This document shows positions 1 to 10,099 of a stretch of 34,425 nucleotides of DNA, piece after piece. A model generated the notes under the pieces. It was not told the DNA's origin. It ran no database searches and was given only the letters and a program-made list of their open reading frames with translations. A program made the position numbers and the translations under genes. The stretch's first letter is position 1, and each line of letters starts with the position of its first letter. This DNA comes from Cryptomeria japonica (lineage: Eukaryota; Streptophyta; Pinopsida; Cupressales; Cupressaceae), in the NCBI RefSeq assembly GCF_030272615.1, contig NW_026729186.1:120001-154425 (forward strand). The letters are read 5' to 3'.

Positions 1-1015
1 CCATTTCCCAGGTATATGCCCCCTACGCACTTTTGGTGGCGCAACTCGCACGAACAGTCCCACCTCGACCCCGTAAACAAGCTTTTTTGCCTCGAAGAGT
101 TCGTCGGAGACGAAGAAGCAACCTTCAGTGCAAACGTAGCACTCTTTTGTGCAACCGCCCAAACAACGCCCCCTCTACCCTCTGTCGAAACACTCGGCAT
201 TGCTGCTCCCTAAGGTGAGCTTCTCCTCATAGGCAATTCCGCTCTTATCCGGTCACGTTTGTGTGCCCGAATTTCGCAAGGCAACCTCCATGGGACATGG
301 AAAAGACTCGAGAAGAGAGCTCGCTCACGGGAGAGAGAAGCCAAGGAGACCACGAGAGTGCTGAGAGTGGGACAGCGCTGAATAGGCGGGAGAAGCCTGC
401 GCGTATAAACGGAGATATATATCCAATTGCAACGAAGGAACGTGCCAAAGATCGAGAACAATGGCAGAAATGCTAGTAACGTGCACTTCGGGACCAACGC
501 ATCACCGGAAGACAACCGCCAAACATCGAAAGAGTCGCGATGCTCCGCAACCTACGTGCAAAGCGGTCGCACACCGGGTAAGGGAGTGAGAGCCCCAAAC
601 ATAGCTGGGCGAGGCGCTCACTCCGCTCTTTAATATCTCGTTAATACCGCCAAGGAAATGGCACAAGCACACACACACAAGCATCCTCGGAAGAGGACAG
701 TTCGAGTGACAGGTCAAATCCAAGAGTTCCGAAGACTACCTCCAGGAACAATCGGGAACAAGACCGATTACAAGTCGTCGAGTCTGTTACTGGGCGAACA
801 CGAGATGCGCACAGGAAATCGATCAGCCCTCACAATGGCCCAAGGCCAGAGATCGGACTGCTACGATTTACCCCAACAATCATCGTGCCACTCTTCGCAG
901 AGAGGTGATAGACGCCAACGAGCCCGTGCATAGAAATCGAGGTGTAAAAAGGGCGTTGAAGGCAGGAAGCCTGGACGAAAGAGGCTACGAGGTCACCTCG
1001 AAGCGGTCTAAGAAT
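1..1015. other. Low-repeat stretch, presumed 18S-proximal part of the 5' ETS
   Basis: I see no recognisable gene here. All open frames are short (about 100 codons or fewer), overlap on both strands and resemble no family I know. The stretch is mostly non-repetitive, unlike the rest of the window. Because the 26S end and the promoters point leftward, I infer that this is the part of the 5' external transcribed spacer closest to the 18S gene. The 18S 5' end itself, whose reverse complement would end in AACCAGGTA, is not present at the left edge. Confidence 0.45.
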
Positions 1016-1660
1016 CGGGCGCACTTGGGGCGACTACCAGTGCCAACCCCTTATCCCGCGGTGCGTCCGACACACAGAAATTTCCAAGGCGGCCAAGGAG
1101 CCTCCCCGCATAGCAATCGGGGTGTGAGGTTACGGATGCAGCATTGATAGCAATCGAGGTGTGAGGCGAAGGATGCAGAAGTGAGAGCCGAGGGATGTAG
1201 CAGAGATAGCAATCGGGGTGTGTGATGCAGAAGAGATAGCAATCGAGGTGTGCGGTGGGAAGGGCCCAGCAGCCAGAATGCATGAAGCGACGGATGAAGC
1301 AGTGATGACAACCGGGCTGTGAGGAGAGGAGGGATGCAGCCAAGAAAGCAATCAGGGCTCGAGGCAAGGGATGCATCAAGGATAGCAATCATGTTGTGAG
1401 GCGAGATTCCAAAGGCTAAACGTGAGAGGCTGCAGGGTCGACTCAGAGAGGTCTATGCATGTGAGAGGCTGAAAGCAAGGTCGACTCGGAGCGGTCTATG
1501 CATCGGGCGCGCTTGGGGCGACTACCAGTGCCAACCCCTTATCCCGCGACGCGTCCGACAAAGAGAACGTTCCAAGGCGGCAGAGGAGGTTACCAGCCGA
1601 AGGATGCAGTAGCAATAACAGGTATAGTTCCGCGGCGGCCGAGAAGACTCACTGCATAGG
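1016..1660. repeat. Diverged edge of the 188-bp array, with a short-period amplified fragment
   Basis: Pieces of the 188-bp repeat recur in degenerate form, for example the core CTTGGGGCGACTACCAGTG at about 1024 and 1511. Between about 1105 and 1410 one fragment (GATAGCAATCGNGGTGTGAG) is repeated at irregular 30-60 bp spacing without the rest of the unit. This looks like an old, decayed edge of the array in which a sub-fragment was locally amplified. Confidence 0.7.
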
Positions 1661-4600
1661 AATCGGGATGCGAGGCGAGGGATGCGGCGGGAAGGCCCCG
1701 ACGGCTAAACGGAAGAGGCTGCAGGGCCGCCTCGGAATGGTCCAAGCATCGGATGCGATTGGGACGACTACCAGTGCCAACCCCTTATCCCGCGATGCGT
1801 CCGATACACAGATAGTTCCAAGGCGGCCGAGGAGCCTCACCGCATATCAATCGGGGTGCGAGGCGAGGGATGGGGCGGGAAGGCCCCAACGGCTAGACGG
1901 AAGAGGCTTCAGGGCCACCTCGGAATGGTCCAAGCATCGGACGCGCTTGGGGCGACTGCCAGTGCCAACCCCTTATCCCGCGATGCGTCCGATACACAGA
2001 TGGTTCCAAGGCGGCCGAGGAGCCTCACCGCATAGCAATCGGGGGTGCGAGGCGAGGGATGGGGCGGGAAGGCCCCAACGGCTAGACGGAAGAGGCTTCA
2101 GGGCCGCCTAGGAATGGTCCAAGCATCGGACACGCTTGGGGCGACTACCAGTGACAGCCCCCTATCCCGCGATGCGTCCGATACGAAGATGGTTCCAAGG
2201 CGGCCGAGGAGCCTCACCGCATAGCAATCGGGGTGCGAGGTGGGGGATGCGGCGAGATGGCCCCAACGGCTAGACGGAAGAGGCCACAGGGCCGCGTCGG
2301 AATAGTCCAAGCATCGGACGCGCTTGGGGCGACTACCAGTGACAACCCCTTATCCCGCGATGCGTCCGATACGAAGATAGTTCCAAGGCGGCCGAGGAGC
2401 CTCACCGCATAGCAATCGGGGTGCGAGGTGGGGGATGCGGCGAGATGGCCCCAACGGCTAGACGGAAGAGGCTGCAGGGCCGCCTCGGAATAGTCCAAGC
2501 ATCGGACGCGCTTGGGGCCACTACCAGTGACAACCCCTTATCCCGCGATGCGTCCGATACGAAGATAGTTCCAAGGCGGCCGAAGAGCCTCACCGCATAG
2601 CAATCGGGGTGCGAGGTGGGGGATGCGGCGAGATGGCCCCAACGGCTAGACGGAAGAGGCCACAGGGCCGCCTCGGAATAGTCCAAGCATCGGACGCGCT
2701 TGGGGCGACTACCAGTGACAACCCCTTATCCCGCGATGCGTCCGATACGAAGATAGTTCCCAGGCGGCCGAGGAGCCTCACCGCATAGCAATCGGGGTGC
2801 GAGGCGAGGGATGCGGCGAGATGGCCCCAAAGGCTAGACGGAAGAGGCTGCAGGGCTGCCTCGGAATAGTCCAAGCATCGGACGCGCTTGGGGCGACTAC
2901 CACTGCCAACCCCTTATCCCGCGATGCGTCCGATACACAGATAGTTCCGAGGCGGCCGAGGAGGTGGGGGATGCAGCGAGATGGCCCCAACGGCTAGACG
3001 GAAGAGGCTGCAGGGCCGCCTCGGAATAGTCCAAGCATCGGACGCGCTTGGGGCGACTACCAGTGACAACCCCTTATCCCGCGATGCGTCCGATACACAG
3101 ATAGTTCCGAGGCGGCCAAGGAGCCTCACCGCATAGCAATCGTGGTGCGAGGTGGGGGATGCGGCGAGATGGCCCCAACGGCTAGACGGAAGAGGCTGCA
3201 GGGCCGCCTCGGAATGGTCCAAGCATCGGATGCGCTTGGGGCGACTACCACTGCCAACCCCTTATCCCGCGATGCGTCCGATACACAGATAGTTCCAAGG
3301 CGGCCGAGGAGCCTCACAGCATAGCAATCAGGGTGCGAGGCGAGGGATGCGGCGAGAAAGCCCCAACGGCTAGAGGGAAGAGGCTTCAGGTCCGCCTCGG
3401 AATGGTCCAAGCATCGGACGCGCTTGGGGCGACTACCAGTGACAACCCCTTATCCCGCGACGCGTCCGATACACAGATAGTTCCAAGGCGGCCGAGGAGC
3501 CTCACCGCATAGCAATCGGGGTGCGAGGCGAGGGATGCGGCGAGAAGGACCCAACGGCTACACGGAAGAGGCTTCGGGGCCGCCTCGGAATGGTCCAAGC
3601 ATCGGACGCGCTTGGGGCGACTACCAGTGACAACCCCTTATCCCGCGACGCGTCCGATACACAGATAGTTCCAAGGCGGCCGAGGAGCCTCACCGCATAG
3701 CAATCGGGGTGCGAGGCGAGGGATGCGGCGAGAAGGACCCAACGGCTACACGGAAGAGGCTTCGGGGCCGCCTCGGAATGGTCCAAGCATCGGACGCGCT
3801 TGGGGCGACTACCAGTGACAACCCCTTATCCCGCGACGCGTCCGATACACAGATAGTTCCAAGGCGGCCGAGGAGCCTCACCGCATAGCAATCGGGGTGC
3901 GAGGCGAGGGATGCGGCGAGAAGGACCCAACGGCTAGACGGAAGAGGCTTCGGGTCCGCCTCGGAATGGTCCAAGCATCGGACGCGCTTGGGGCGACTAC
4001 CAGTGACAACCCCTTATCCCGCGACGCGTCCGATACACAGATAGTTCCAAGGCGGCCGAGGAGCCTCACCGCATAGCAATCGGGGTGCGAGGCGAGGGAT
4101 GCGGCGAGAAGGACCCAACGGCTAGACGGAAGAGGCTTCGGGTCCGCCTCGGAATGGTCCAAGCATCGGACGCGCTTGGGGCGACTACCAGTGACAACCC
4201 CTTATCCCGCGACGCGTCCGATACACAGATAGTTCCAAGGCGGCCGAGGAGCCTCACCGCATAGCAATCGGGGTGCGAGGCGAGGGATGCGGCGAGAAGG
4301 ACCCAACGGCTAGACGGAAGAGGCTTCGGGTCCGCCTCGGAATGGTCCAAGCATCGGACGCGCTTGGGGCGACTACCAGTGACAACCCCTTATCCCGCGA
4401 CGCGTCCGATACACAGATAGTTCCGAGGCGGCCGAGGAGCCTCACCGCATAGCAATCGGGGTGCGAGGCGAAGGATGCGGCGAGAAGGACCCAACGGCTA
4501 GACGGAAGAGGCTTCGGGTCCGCCTCGGAATGGTCCAAGCATCGGACGCGCTTGGGGCGACTACCAGTGACAACCCCTTATCCCGCGACGCGTCCGATAC

Positions 4601-5790
4601 ACAGATAGTTCCAAGGCGGCCGAGGAGCCTCACCGCATAGCAATCGGGGTGCGAGGCGAGGGATGCGGCGAGAAGGACCCAACGGCTAGACGGAAGAGGC
4701 TTCAGGGCCGCCTCGGAATGGTCCAAGCATCGAACGCGCTTGGGGCGACTACCAGTGACAACCCCTTATCCCGCGACGCGTCCGATACACAGATAGTTCC
4801 GAGGCGGCCGAGGAGCCTCACCGCATAGCAATCGGGGTGCGAGGCGAGGGATGCGGCGAGAAGGACCCAACGGCTAGACGGAAGAGGCTTCAGGGCCGCC
4901 TCGGAATGGTCCAAGCATCGGACGCGCTTGGGGCGACTACCAGTGACAACCCCTTATCCCGCGACGCGTCCGATACACAGATAGTTCCGAGGCGGCCGAG
5001 GAGCCTCACCGCATAGCAATCGGGGTGCGAGGCGAGGGATGCGGCGAGAAGGACCCAACGGCTAGACGGAAGAGGCTTCAGGGCCGCCTCGGAATGGTCC
5101 AAGCATCGGACGCGCTTGGGGCGACTACCAATGACAACCCCTTATCCCGCGACGCGTCCGATACACAGATAGTTCCGAGGCGGCCGAGGAGCCTCACCGC
5201 ATAGCAATCGGGGTGCGAGGCGAGGGATGCGGCGAGAAGGACCCAACGGCTAGACGGAAGAGGCTTCAGGGCCGCCTCGGAATGGTCCAAGCATCGGACG
5301 CGCTTGGGGCGACTACCAGTGACAACCCCTTATCCCGCGACGCGTCCGATACACAGATAGTTCCGAGGCGGCCGAGGAGCCTCACCGCATAGCAATCGGG
5401 GTGCAAGGCGAGGGATGCGGCGAGAAGGACCCAACGGCTAGACGGAAGAGGCTTCAGGGCCGCCTCGGAATGGTCCAAGCATCGGACGCGCTTGGGGCGA
5501 CTACCAGTGACAACCCCTTATCCCGCGACGCGTCCGATACACAGATAGTTCCGAGGCGGCCGAGGAGCCTCACCGCATAGCAATCGGGGTGCGAGGCGAG
5601 GGATGCGGCGAGAAGGACCCAACGGCTAGACGGAAGAGGCTTCAGGGCCGCCTCGGAATGGTCCAAGCATCGGACGCGCTTGGGGCGACTACCGTTGCCA
5701 ACCCCTTATCCCGCGATGCGTCTGATACACAGATAGTTCCGAGGCGGCCGAGGAGCCTCACCGCATAGCAATCGGGTTGCGAGGCAGATT
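1660..5790. repeat. 188-bp tandem repeat array, about 21 units, in the presumed 5' ETS
   Basis: The core GCTTGGGGCGACTACC recurs at 1945, 2134, 2322, 2510, 2698, 2886, 3046, 3234, 3422 and then every 188 bp up to 5678. One unit (2886-3046) is only 160 bp, and a diverged unit sits near 1758. Units from about 3.4 to 5.7 kb are nearly identical, whereas units to the left are increasingly divergent. Each unit carries AAGGCGGCCGAGGAGCC, CATAGCAATCGGGGTGCG and TTATCCCGCGACGCGTCC. Because 188 is not a multiple of 3, the repeated 70-94-codon minus-strand frames just run through one and a half units and are not genes. The array lies downstream of every predicted promoter, so it should be transcribed as 5' ETS if the leftmost promoter is used. 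Confidence 0.93.
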
Positions 5791-5866
5791 ATTGGGAAGG
5801 GAACCCCCTGGGATGCGGCTCAAGCAGTGCCCAAAGGGACTGGAATGCGGAATCACATCGAGAGAC
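5791..5866. other. Junction between the 188-bp array and the promoter-bearing repeats
   Basis: Short unique sequence where the last 188-bp unit breaks off after CATAGCAATCGGGTTGCGAG. It has no feature of its own that I can recognise. Confidence 0.5.
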
Positions 5867-6024
5867 CCAAATGCTATACGAGGGCTCAAATCGAATTATC
5901 GATTTGGCCACGACATGGACGCATCGGAACGACTACCTTTGCCGAACCACTCGCAATTGCATCCATACCGAAACCAATAGACATTTCCGTTAGAGCCCTC
6001 GCATAGCATTCGGGAATCTCGCAT

Positions 6025-6112
6025 GCCCCTCTAAATCGACCAATGCTGGCGCTCAATGAAAATCCGAGCGCTACCACCGTTCGAGCGCCAGCATTGGTCG
6101 AGTTAGAGGGGC
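6025..6112 (-). other. Near-perfect inverted repeat (30-bp arms, 28-bp loop) just inside the predicted pre-rRNA
   Basis: The left arm is 6025-6054 and the right arm is 6083-6112. The reverse complement of one matches the other at 29 of 30 positions, with cores ACCAATGCTGGCGCTC and GAGCGCCAGCATTGGT. The loop is 6055-6082. Relative to the minus-strand promoter at 6145, the element spans roughly +30 to +120 of the predicted transcript, so it could form a long stem-loop near the 5' end of the pre-rRNA. Units B and C keep only partial pairing at the same place. Confidence 0.85.
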
Positions 6113-6135
6113 ACGGGGGAGAATGCTCCAGTCAA

Positions 6136-6168
6136 CACCTCCCCTATATAAGTTATTTGTCCGATTCT
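6136..6168 (-). promoter_or_regulatory. Candidate RNA polymerase I gene promoter (copy 1, 18S-proximal)
   Basis: The minus strand reads TTATATAGGGGAGGTG, matching the plant rDNA initiation consensus TATATARGGGG. Initiation is expected at about 6144. The flanking GGACAAATAACTTATATA is conserved in all copies. It is the copy nearest the 18S side and has no promoter-like copy to its left, so it is the best gene-promoter candidate in the window. On the plus strand the same bases look like a TATA box, but the 26S orientation favours the minus-strand reading. Confidence 0.68.
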
Positions 6169-6346
6169 CGCACAACCGTAGTCTGCCTCGTCGAATCAAA
6201 CAACGGTCCCAGATTCCGACTTCCGTTCCGTAGAGACCCAAAAGCTAGATGGAGGCTCGCAAGAAAGAGAGTCGGCGCATAGCAATCGGGTTTCTCGAAC
6301 GTTTAGGGACCGAGCTCACTTGCGGATAGGGCAAAATCCGCCAAGC

Positions 6347-6784
6347 AACCCAAAAGCTAGACGGGGGCTCGAATCGAATCGCCTAGGCGGCCACAACAAC
6401 GACGTGTTGGATCGACTACCAGTGCCAAACCATTCAGCAAGACTAGTCTGTGTCGAGGCCGGATAGAGATTCTCAGAGAGCGCCCGCATAGCATTTAGGA
6501 GACCTGCCGCGTCCCTCACACTCGACAAATGGTGGTGCACGTTTATAAATCCGAGCGATCCCAACCCTTTCAAGCACCAACATCGGTCGAGATAGAGGGG
6601 CACGGAGGGGGCTGCGTGAGACAACACAGTCCCCTATATAAGTTATTTGTCCGATTCTCACACATCCGAAGAATGGTCATCAAATCGGACAACAGCCCAA
6701 ACTTCCGACTTCCGTCCCAGAAAGCCCAAGAGCTATCTAAAACGTTCATGGCCGGAACTCGATCGCGGCTATACCAGTCCGCCA
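6347..6784 (-). repeat. Promoter-bearing repeat unit B
   Basis: Second diverged copy of the roughly 450-bp unit, starting at AACCCAAAAGCTAGACGG. It carries promoter copy 2. The inverted arms around 6505-6605 are degenerate (GGTGGTGC against GCACCAAC). Confidence 0.72.
6626..6658 (-). promoter_or_regulatory. Pol I promoter-like element, copy 2
   Basis: Minus strand TTATATAGGGGACTGTG. The TATATAGGGG core is intact, but the usual GAGGTG that follows is changed to GACTGTG, so this copy may be weakened. It lies 490 bp from copy 1. Confidence 0.5.
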
Positions 6785-7150
6785 AGCAACCCAAAAGCTA
6801 GACTGGAGCTCTAGTCGAATCACCTCTGTGGCCATTGCAAGGACGTGTTGGAGCGACTACCATTGCCGAACCATTCCGCAGGTCGAGTCCATACCAAGGC
6901 CGCATAGAGATTCACGATGAGCTCCTGCATAGCAATCAGGAGACTTGCCGTGTCCATCACAATCGATAAATCCTGGTGCAAGATTTTTGCATCCGAGCGC
7001 TCCAACCAGTCGAGCACCAGCATCAATCGACATAAACGGGCACGGGGGGAGGATGCTCGAGAACACTACCTCCCCTATATAAGTTATTTGTCCGATTCTC
7101 AAGCAGCCGAAGTCTGGTCATCGAATCGGGTCAAAGACCACAACTTCCGA
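6785..7150 (-). repeat. Promoter-bearing repeat unit C
   Basis: Third diverged copy of the unit, starting at AACCCAAAAGCTAGACTG. It carries promoter copy 3. Its inverted arms (CCTGGTGC against GCACCAGC) retain only part of the pairing seen in unit A. Confidence 0.7.
7067..7099 (-). promoter_or_regulatory. Pol I promoter-like element, copy 3
   Basis: Minus strand TTATATAGGGGAGGTAG. The core is intact. It is 441 bp from copy 2. Confidence 0.55.
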
Positions 7151-7199
7151 CTTTACCCACAATGCAAGTCATCGAATCGAACATCGGCCCCCGAGTCGG

Positions 7200-7518
7200 A
7201 CTCCATGCGTATGTCAGGTCATCGGACCCAAATTCCGCCTTCCTGCGCATGGCGGGCCATCAATATCAACTCGGTCATCGGACCCAAACTCCGCCTTTTT
7301 GCGTATGGCACGCCTTCAAATCGGTCATCGGACCCAAATTCCGCCTTCCTGTGCATGGCGGGCCATCAACATCAACTCGGTCATCGGACCCAAATTCCGC
7401 CTTTCTGCGCATGGCACGCCATCAACTCGGTCATCGGACCCAAATTCCGCCTTCCTGCGCATGGCAGGTCATCGGACACAAATTCAGACCTCGCCAATAT
7501 GCCTACGTATCGAATCGG
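7200..7518. repeat. About 50-bp short tandem repeats (TCATCGGACCCAAATTCCG)
   Basis: TCATCGGACCCAAA recurs at about 7219, 7275, 7325, 7381, 7431 and 7469, with spacing of 56, 50, 56, 50 and 38 bp. Segments such as CTGCGCATGGC lie between. The same element also occurs once or twice in each neighbouring 311-bp unit, so this looks like a local expansion of part of that unit. The open frames here follow the repeat and are not convincing genes. Confidence 0.85.
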
Positions 7519-7611
7519 TCATCGGACCCAACTTCCGACTTCATCCATACTGTAGGGTCTTTGAGGTTGGCGCGGTGCGCTCAACCCAGGGAGTCGACCC
7601 ATCGAAGCATA

Positions 7612-7644
7612 CACCTCCCCTATATAAGCTATTTGTCCGATTCC
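7612..7644 (-). promoter_or_regulatory. Pol I spacer-promoter-like element, copy 4
   Basis: Minus strand TTATATAGGGGAGGTGT within the first 311-bp unit. A GGGTCGACTC box lies about 25 bp downstream. Confidence 0.58.
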
Positions 7645-7922
7645 CACACCTGTGTAGTTTGCACCTCTGACCAGGACATCGACCCCAACTTCCGAACTCG
7701 ACTGCAACGACGGCACCAGCGCCTTGGTGCGCACCTTGCGACGCACAGTCCCAACATTCGCCTTCCTGCACATGGCAGGTCATCGGACCCAAATTCCGAC
7801 CTCGCGAGTATGCCTACATATCGAATCGGTCATCGGACCCAACTTCCGACTTCATCCATACCGTAGGGTCTTTGAGGTTGGCGCGGTGCGCTCAACCCGG
7901 GGAGTCGACCCAACGAAGCATA

Positions 7923-7955
7923 CACCTCCCCTATATAAGCTATTTGTCCGATTCC
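7923..7955 (-). promoter_or_regulatory. Pol I spacer-promoter-like element, copy 5
   Basis: Same core and context as copy 4, exactly 311 bp away. Confidence 0.58.
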
Positions 7956-8233
7956 CACACCTGTGTAGTTTGCACCTCCGATCAAGACATCGACCCCAAC
8001 TTCCGAACTCGCCTCCAACGACCGAACCAGCGCCTTGGTGCGCACCTTGCAACGCACAGTGCCAACATTCGCCTTCCTGCACGTGGCAGGTCATCGGACC
8101 CAAATTCCGACCTCGCGAGTATGCCTACATATCGAATCGGTCATCGGACCCAACTTCCGACTTCATCCATACCGTAGGGTCTTTGAGGTTGGCGCGGTGC
8201 GCTCAACCCGGGGAGTCGACCCAACGAAGCATA

Positions 8234-8266
8234 CACCTCCCCTATATAAGCTATTTGTCCGATTCC
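8234..8266 (-). promoter_or_regulatory. Pol I spacer-promoter-like element, copy 6
   Basis: Same core and context as copy 5, 311 bp away. Confidence 0.58.
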
Positions 8267-8544
8267 CACACCTGTGTAGCTTGCACCTCCGATCAGGACA
8301 TCGACCCCAACTTCCGAACTCGACTAAAAAGACCGCACCAGCGCCTTGGTGTGCACCTTGCAACGCACAGTGTCAACATTCGCCTTCCTGCACATGGCAG
8401 GTCATCGGACCCAAATTCCGACCTCATGAGCATACCTACTAATCGAATCGGTCATCGGACCCAACTTCCGACTTCATCCATACCGTAGGGTCTTTGAGGT
8501 TGGCGCGGTGCGCTCAACCTGGGGAGTCGACCCATCGAAGCATA

Positions 8545-8577
8545 CACCTCCCCTATATAAGCTATTTGTCCGATTCC
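8545..8577 (-). promoter_or_regulatory. Pol I spacer-promoter-like element, copy 7
   Basis: Same core and context, 311 bp from copy 6. Its upstream side on the minus strand is the 52-bp satellite rather than another 311-bp unit. Confidence 0.58.
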
Positions 8578-8661
8578 GACACCTGTGTAGTTTGCACCTC
8601 CGCTCAGGACATCGACCCCAACTTCCGAACTCGCCTGCAACGACCGAACCAGCGCCTTGGT

Positions 8662-9250
8662 GCGCACCAAAAGTGCGCACTTTTGGAGGGCACTTTTGTG
8701 CGCTCCAAAGGTGCGCACTTTTGGAGGGCACTTTTCTGCGCTCCAAAGGTGCGCACTTTTGGAGGGCACTTTTTGGAGGGCACTTTTCTGCGCTCCAAAG
8801 GTGCGCACTTTTGGAGGGCACTTTTTGGAGGGCACTTTTCTGCGCTCCAAAGGTGCGCACTTTTGGAGGGCACTTTTTGGAGGGCACTTTTCTGCGCTCC
8901 AAAGGTGCGCACTTTTGGAGGGCACTTTTTGGAGGGCACTTTTCTGCGCTCCAAAGGTGCGCACTTTTGGAGGGCACTTTTTGGAGGGCACTTTTCTGCG
9001 CTCCAAAGGTGCGCACTTTTGGAGGGCACTTTTTGGAGGGCACTTTTCTGCGCTCCAAAGGTGCGCACTTTTGGAGGGCACTTTTTGGAGGGCACTTTTC
9101 TGCGCTCCAAAGGTGCGCACTTTTGGAGGGCACTTTTTGGAGGGCACTTTTCTGCGCTCCAAAGGTGCGCACTTTTGGAGGGCACTTTTGTGCACTCCAA
9201 AGGTGCGCACTTTTGGAGGGCACTTTTCCTGTGCTCCAAAGGTGCACACC
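8662..9250. repeat. 52-bp satellite interrupting the promoter repeats
   Basis: TGCGCTCCAAAGG recurs at 8737, 8789, 8841, 8893, 8945, 8997, 9049, 9101 and 9153, giving eight units of exactly 52 bp. Shorter variant units of roughly 36-40 bp flank both ends. Each full unit holds GGAGGGCACTTTT twice in a row. It also holds a near-palindrome, CTCCAAAGGTGCGCAC followed by TTTTGGAG, whose only mismatched pair becomes a G-U wobble in plus-strand RNA. The frames of up to 314 codons on both strands are translations of this satellite. Confidence 0.95.
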
Positions 9251-9375
9251 TAGGTGAGCACCTTCGACCACACCTTGTAGCACACCAAACTCTGACTTTC
9301 GACTTCATCCGCAATGCAGGGTCTTTGAGGTTGGCGCAATGCGCACAACCAGGGGAGTCGACCCATCAAACCCAA

Positions 9376-9408
9376 CACCTCCCCTATATAAGCTATTTGT
9401 CTGATTCT
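9376..9408 (-). promoter_or_regulatory. Pol I spacer-promoter-like element, copy 8
   Basis: Minus strand TTATATAGGGGAGGTGTTG. First copy to the right of the 52-bp satellite. Confidence 0.57.
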
Positions 9409-9532
9409 CATACATGCGTAGCCTGCAGGAGCAATTAGGACATCGACCCCAACTTTCGGCTTCTAAACGAAAACAAGGTCTTTGAGGTTGGTGTAATGCG
9501 AACAACTAGGGGAGTCAACCCATCAAACCCAA

Positions 9533-9565
9533 CACCTCCCCTATATAAGCTATTTGTCTGATTCT
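9533..9565 (-). promoter_or_regulatory. Pol I spacer-promoter-like element, copy 9
   Basis: Same core, 157 bp from copy 8. The adjacent SalI-type box is mutated to GAGTCAAC. Confidence 0.57.
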
Positions 9566-9689
9566 CATACATGTGTAGTCTACAGGAGCAATTAGGACAT
9601 CGACCCCAACTTTTGACTTCTTAACGAAAACAAGGTCTTTGAGGTTGACGTAATGCGCACAACCAGGGGAGTCGACCCATCAAACCCAA

Positions 9690-9722
9690 CACCTCCCCTA
9701 TATAAGCTATTTGTCCGATTCT
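9690..9722 (-). promoter_or_regulatory. Pol I spacer-promoter-like element, copy 10
   Basis: Same core, 157 bp from copy 9, with an intact GAGTCGAC box. Confidence 0.57.
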
Positions 9723-9846
9723 CATACATGTGTAGCCTGCAGGAGCCATTAGGACATTGACCCCAACTTTTGACTTCTTAACGAAAACAAGGTCTTTGAG
9801 GTTGGCGTAATGCGCACAACCAAGGGAGTTGACCCATCAAACCCAA

Positions 9847-9879
9847 CACCTCCCCTATATAAGCTATTTGTCTGATTCT
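9847..9879 (-). promoter_or_regulatory. Pol I spacer-promoter-like element, copy 11
   Basis: Same core, 157 bp from copy 10. The adjacent box is mutated to GAGTTGAC. Confidence 0.57.
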
Positions 9880-10066
9880 CATACATGTGTAGCCTGCAAC
9901 AACGATTAGGACATCCACCCCAACTTCTGAATTCGTCTGCGTTGACCGCACCAAAGGTGCACGCCTTGGTGCTCACCAAAATCCGACTTCCGACTTCTTC
10001 TGCTATGCGGGGTCTTTGAGGTTGGCGCAGTGCGCACAACCAGGGGAGTCAACCCACCGAATGCAA

Positions 10067-10099
10067 CACCTCCCCTATATAAGCTATTTGTCTGATTCT
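10067..10099 (-). promoter_or_regulatory. Pol I spacer-promoter-like element, copy 12
   Basis: Same core, 220 bp from copy 11 because of an inserted GTGCAC-rich segment. The adjacent box is GAGTCAAC. Confidence 0.57.

Larger units (their letters stand above)
5867..6346 (-). repeat. Promoter-bearing repeat unit A (18S-proximal)
   Basis: This is the first of three diverged copies of a roughly 440-490 bp unit. Shared landmarks are ACCCAAANGCTA at its left edge, a GCGACTACC-like segment, CCGCATAGCA, a pair of inverted arms and the CCCCTATATAAG box. Parts resemble the 188-bp array (CATAGCAATCGG, GACTACC), so the two families share ancestry. This unit holds promoter copy 1 and the best-preserved inverted repeat. 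Confidence 0.75.
7519..8661 (-). repeat. 311-bp promoter-bearing tandem repeats, about 3.7 units
   Basis: Units start at TCATCGGACCCAACTTCC at 7519, 7830, 8141 and 8452, a spacing of exactly 311 bp. Each contains GGGTCTTTGAGG, a GAGTCGACCC box, one TATATAAG promoter element and a GTGCGCACC- or GTGCACC-bearing tail. The fourth unit is cut at about 8661 by the 52-bp satellite. Confidence 0.92.

Noticed and set aside
1-60. 18S 5' end at the left edge (CCCAGGTATATG seemed similar)
   Set aside because: Only the ACCTGG word is shared. The conserved TTGATCCTGCCAG complement is absent.
400-425. GGAGATATATATCC as another promoter
   Set aside because: Has TATATAT but no GGGG after it on either strand and no conserved flank.
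2214-5666. Tandem 70-94-codon minus-strand frames resembling a protein family
   Set aside because: They follow the 188-bp repeat, which is not a multiple of three, so the frames overlap each other out of register. No coding function is supported.
7200-7518. CRISPR-like array of short repeats
   Set aside because: The spacers are themselves repeated, the spacing varies (38-56 bp), and the 5S/26S context is a plant nuclear genome.
8452-9438. Frames of 236-314 codons on both strands over the 52-bp satellite
   Set aside because: Translations of an exact 52-bp satellite; all frames are open because the unit has no stop codon.
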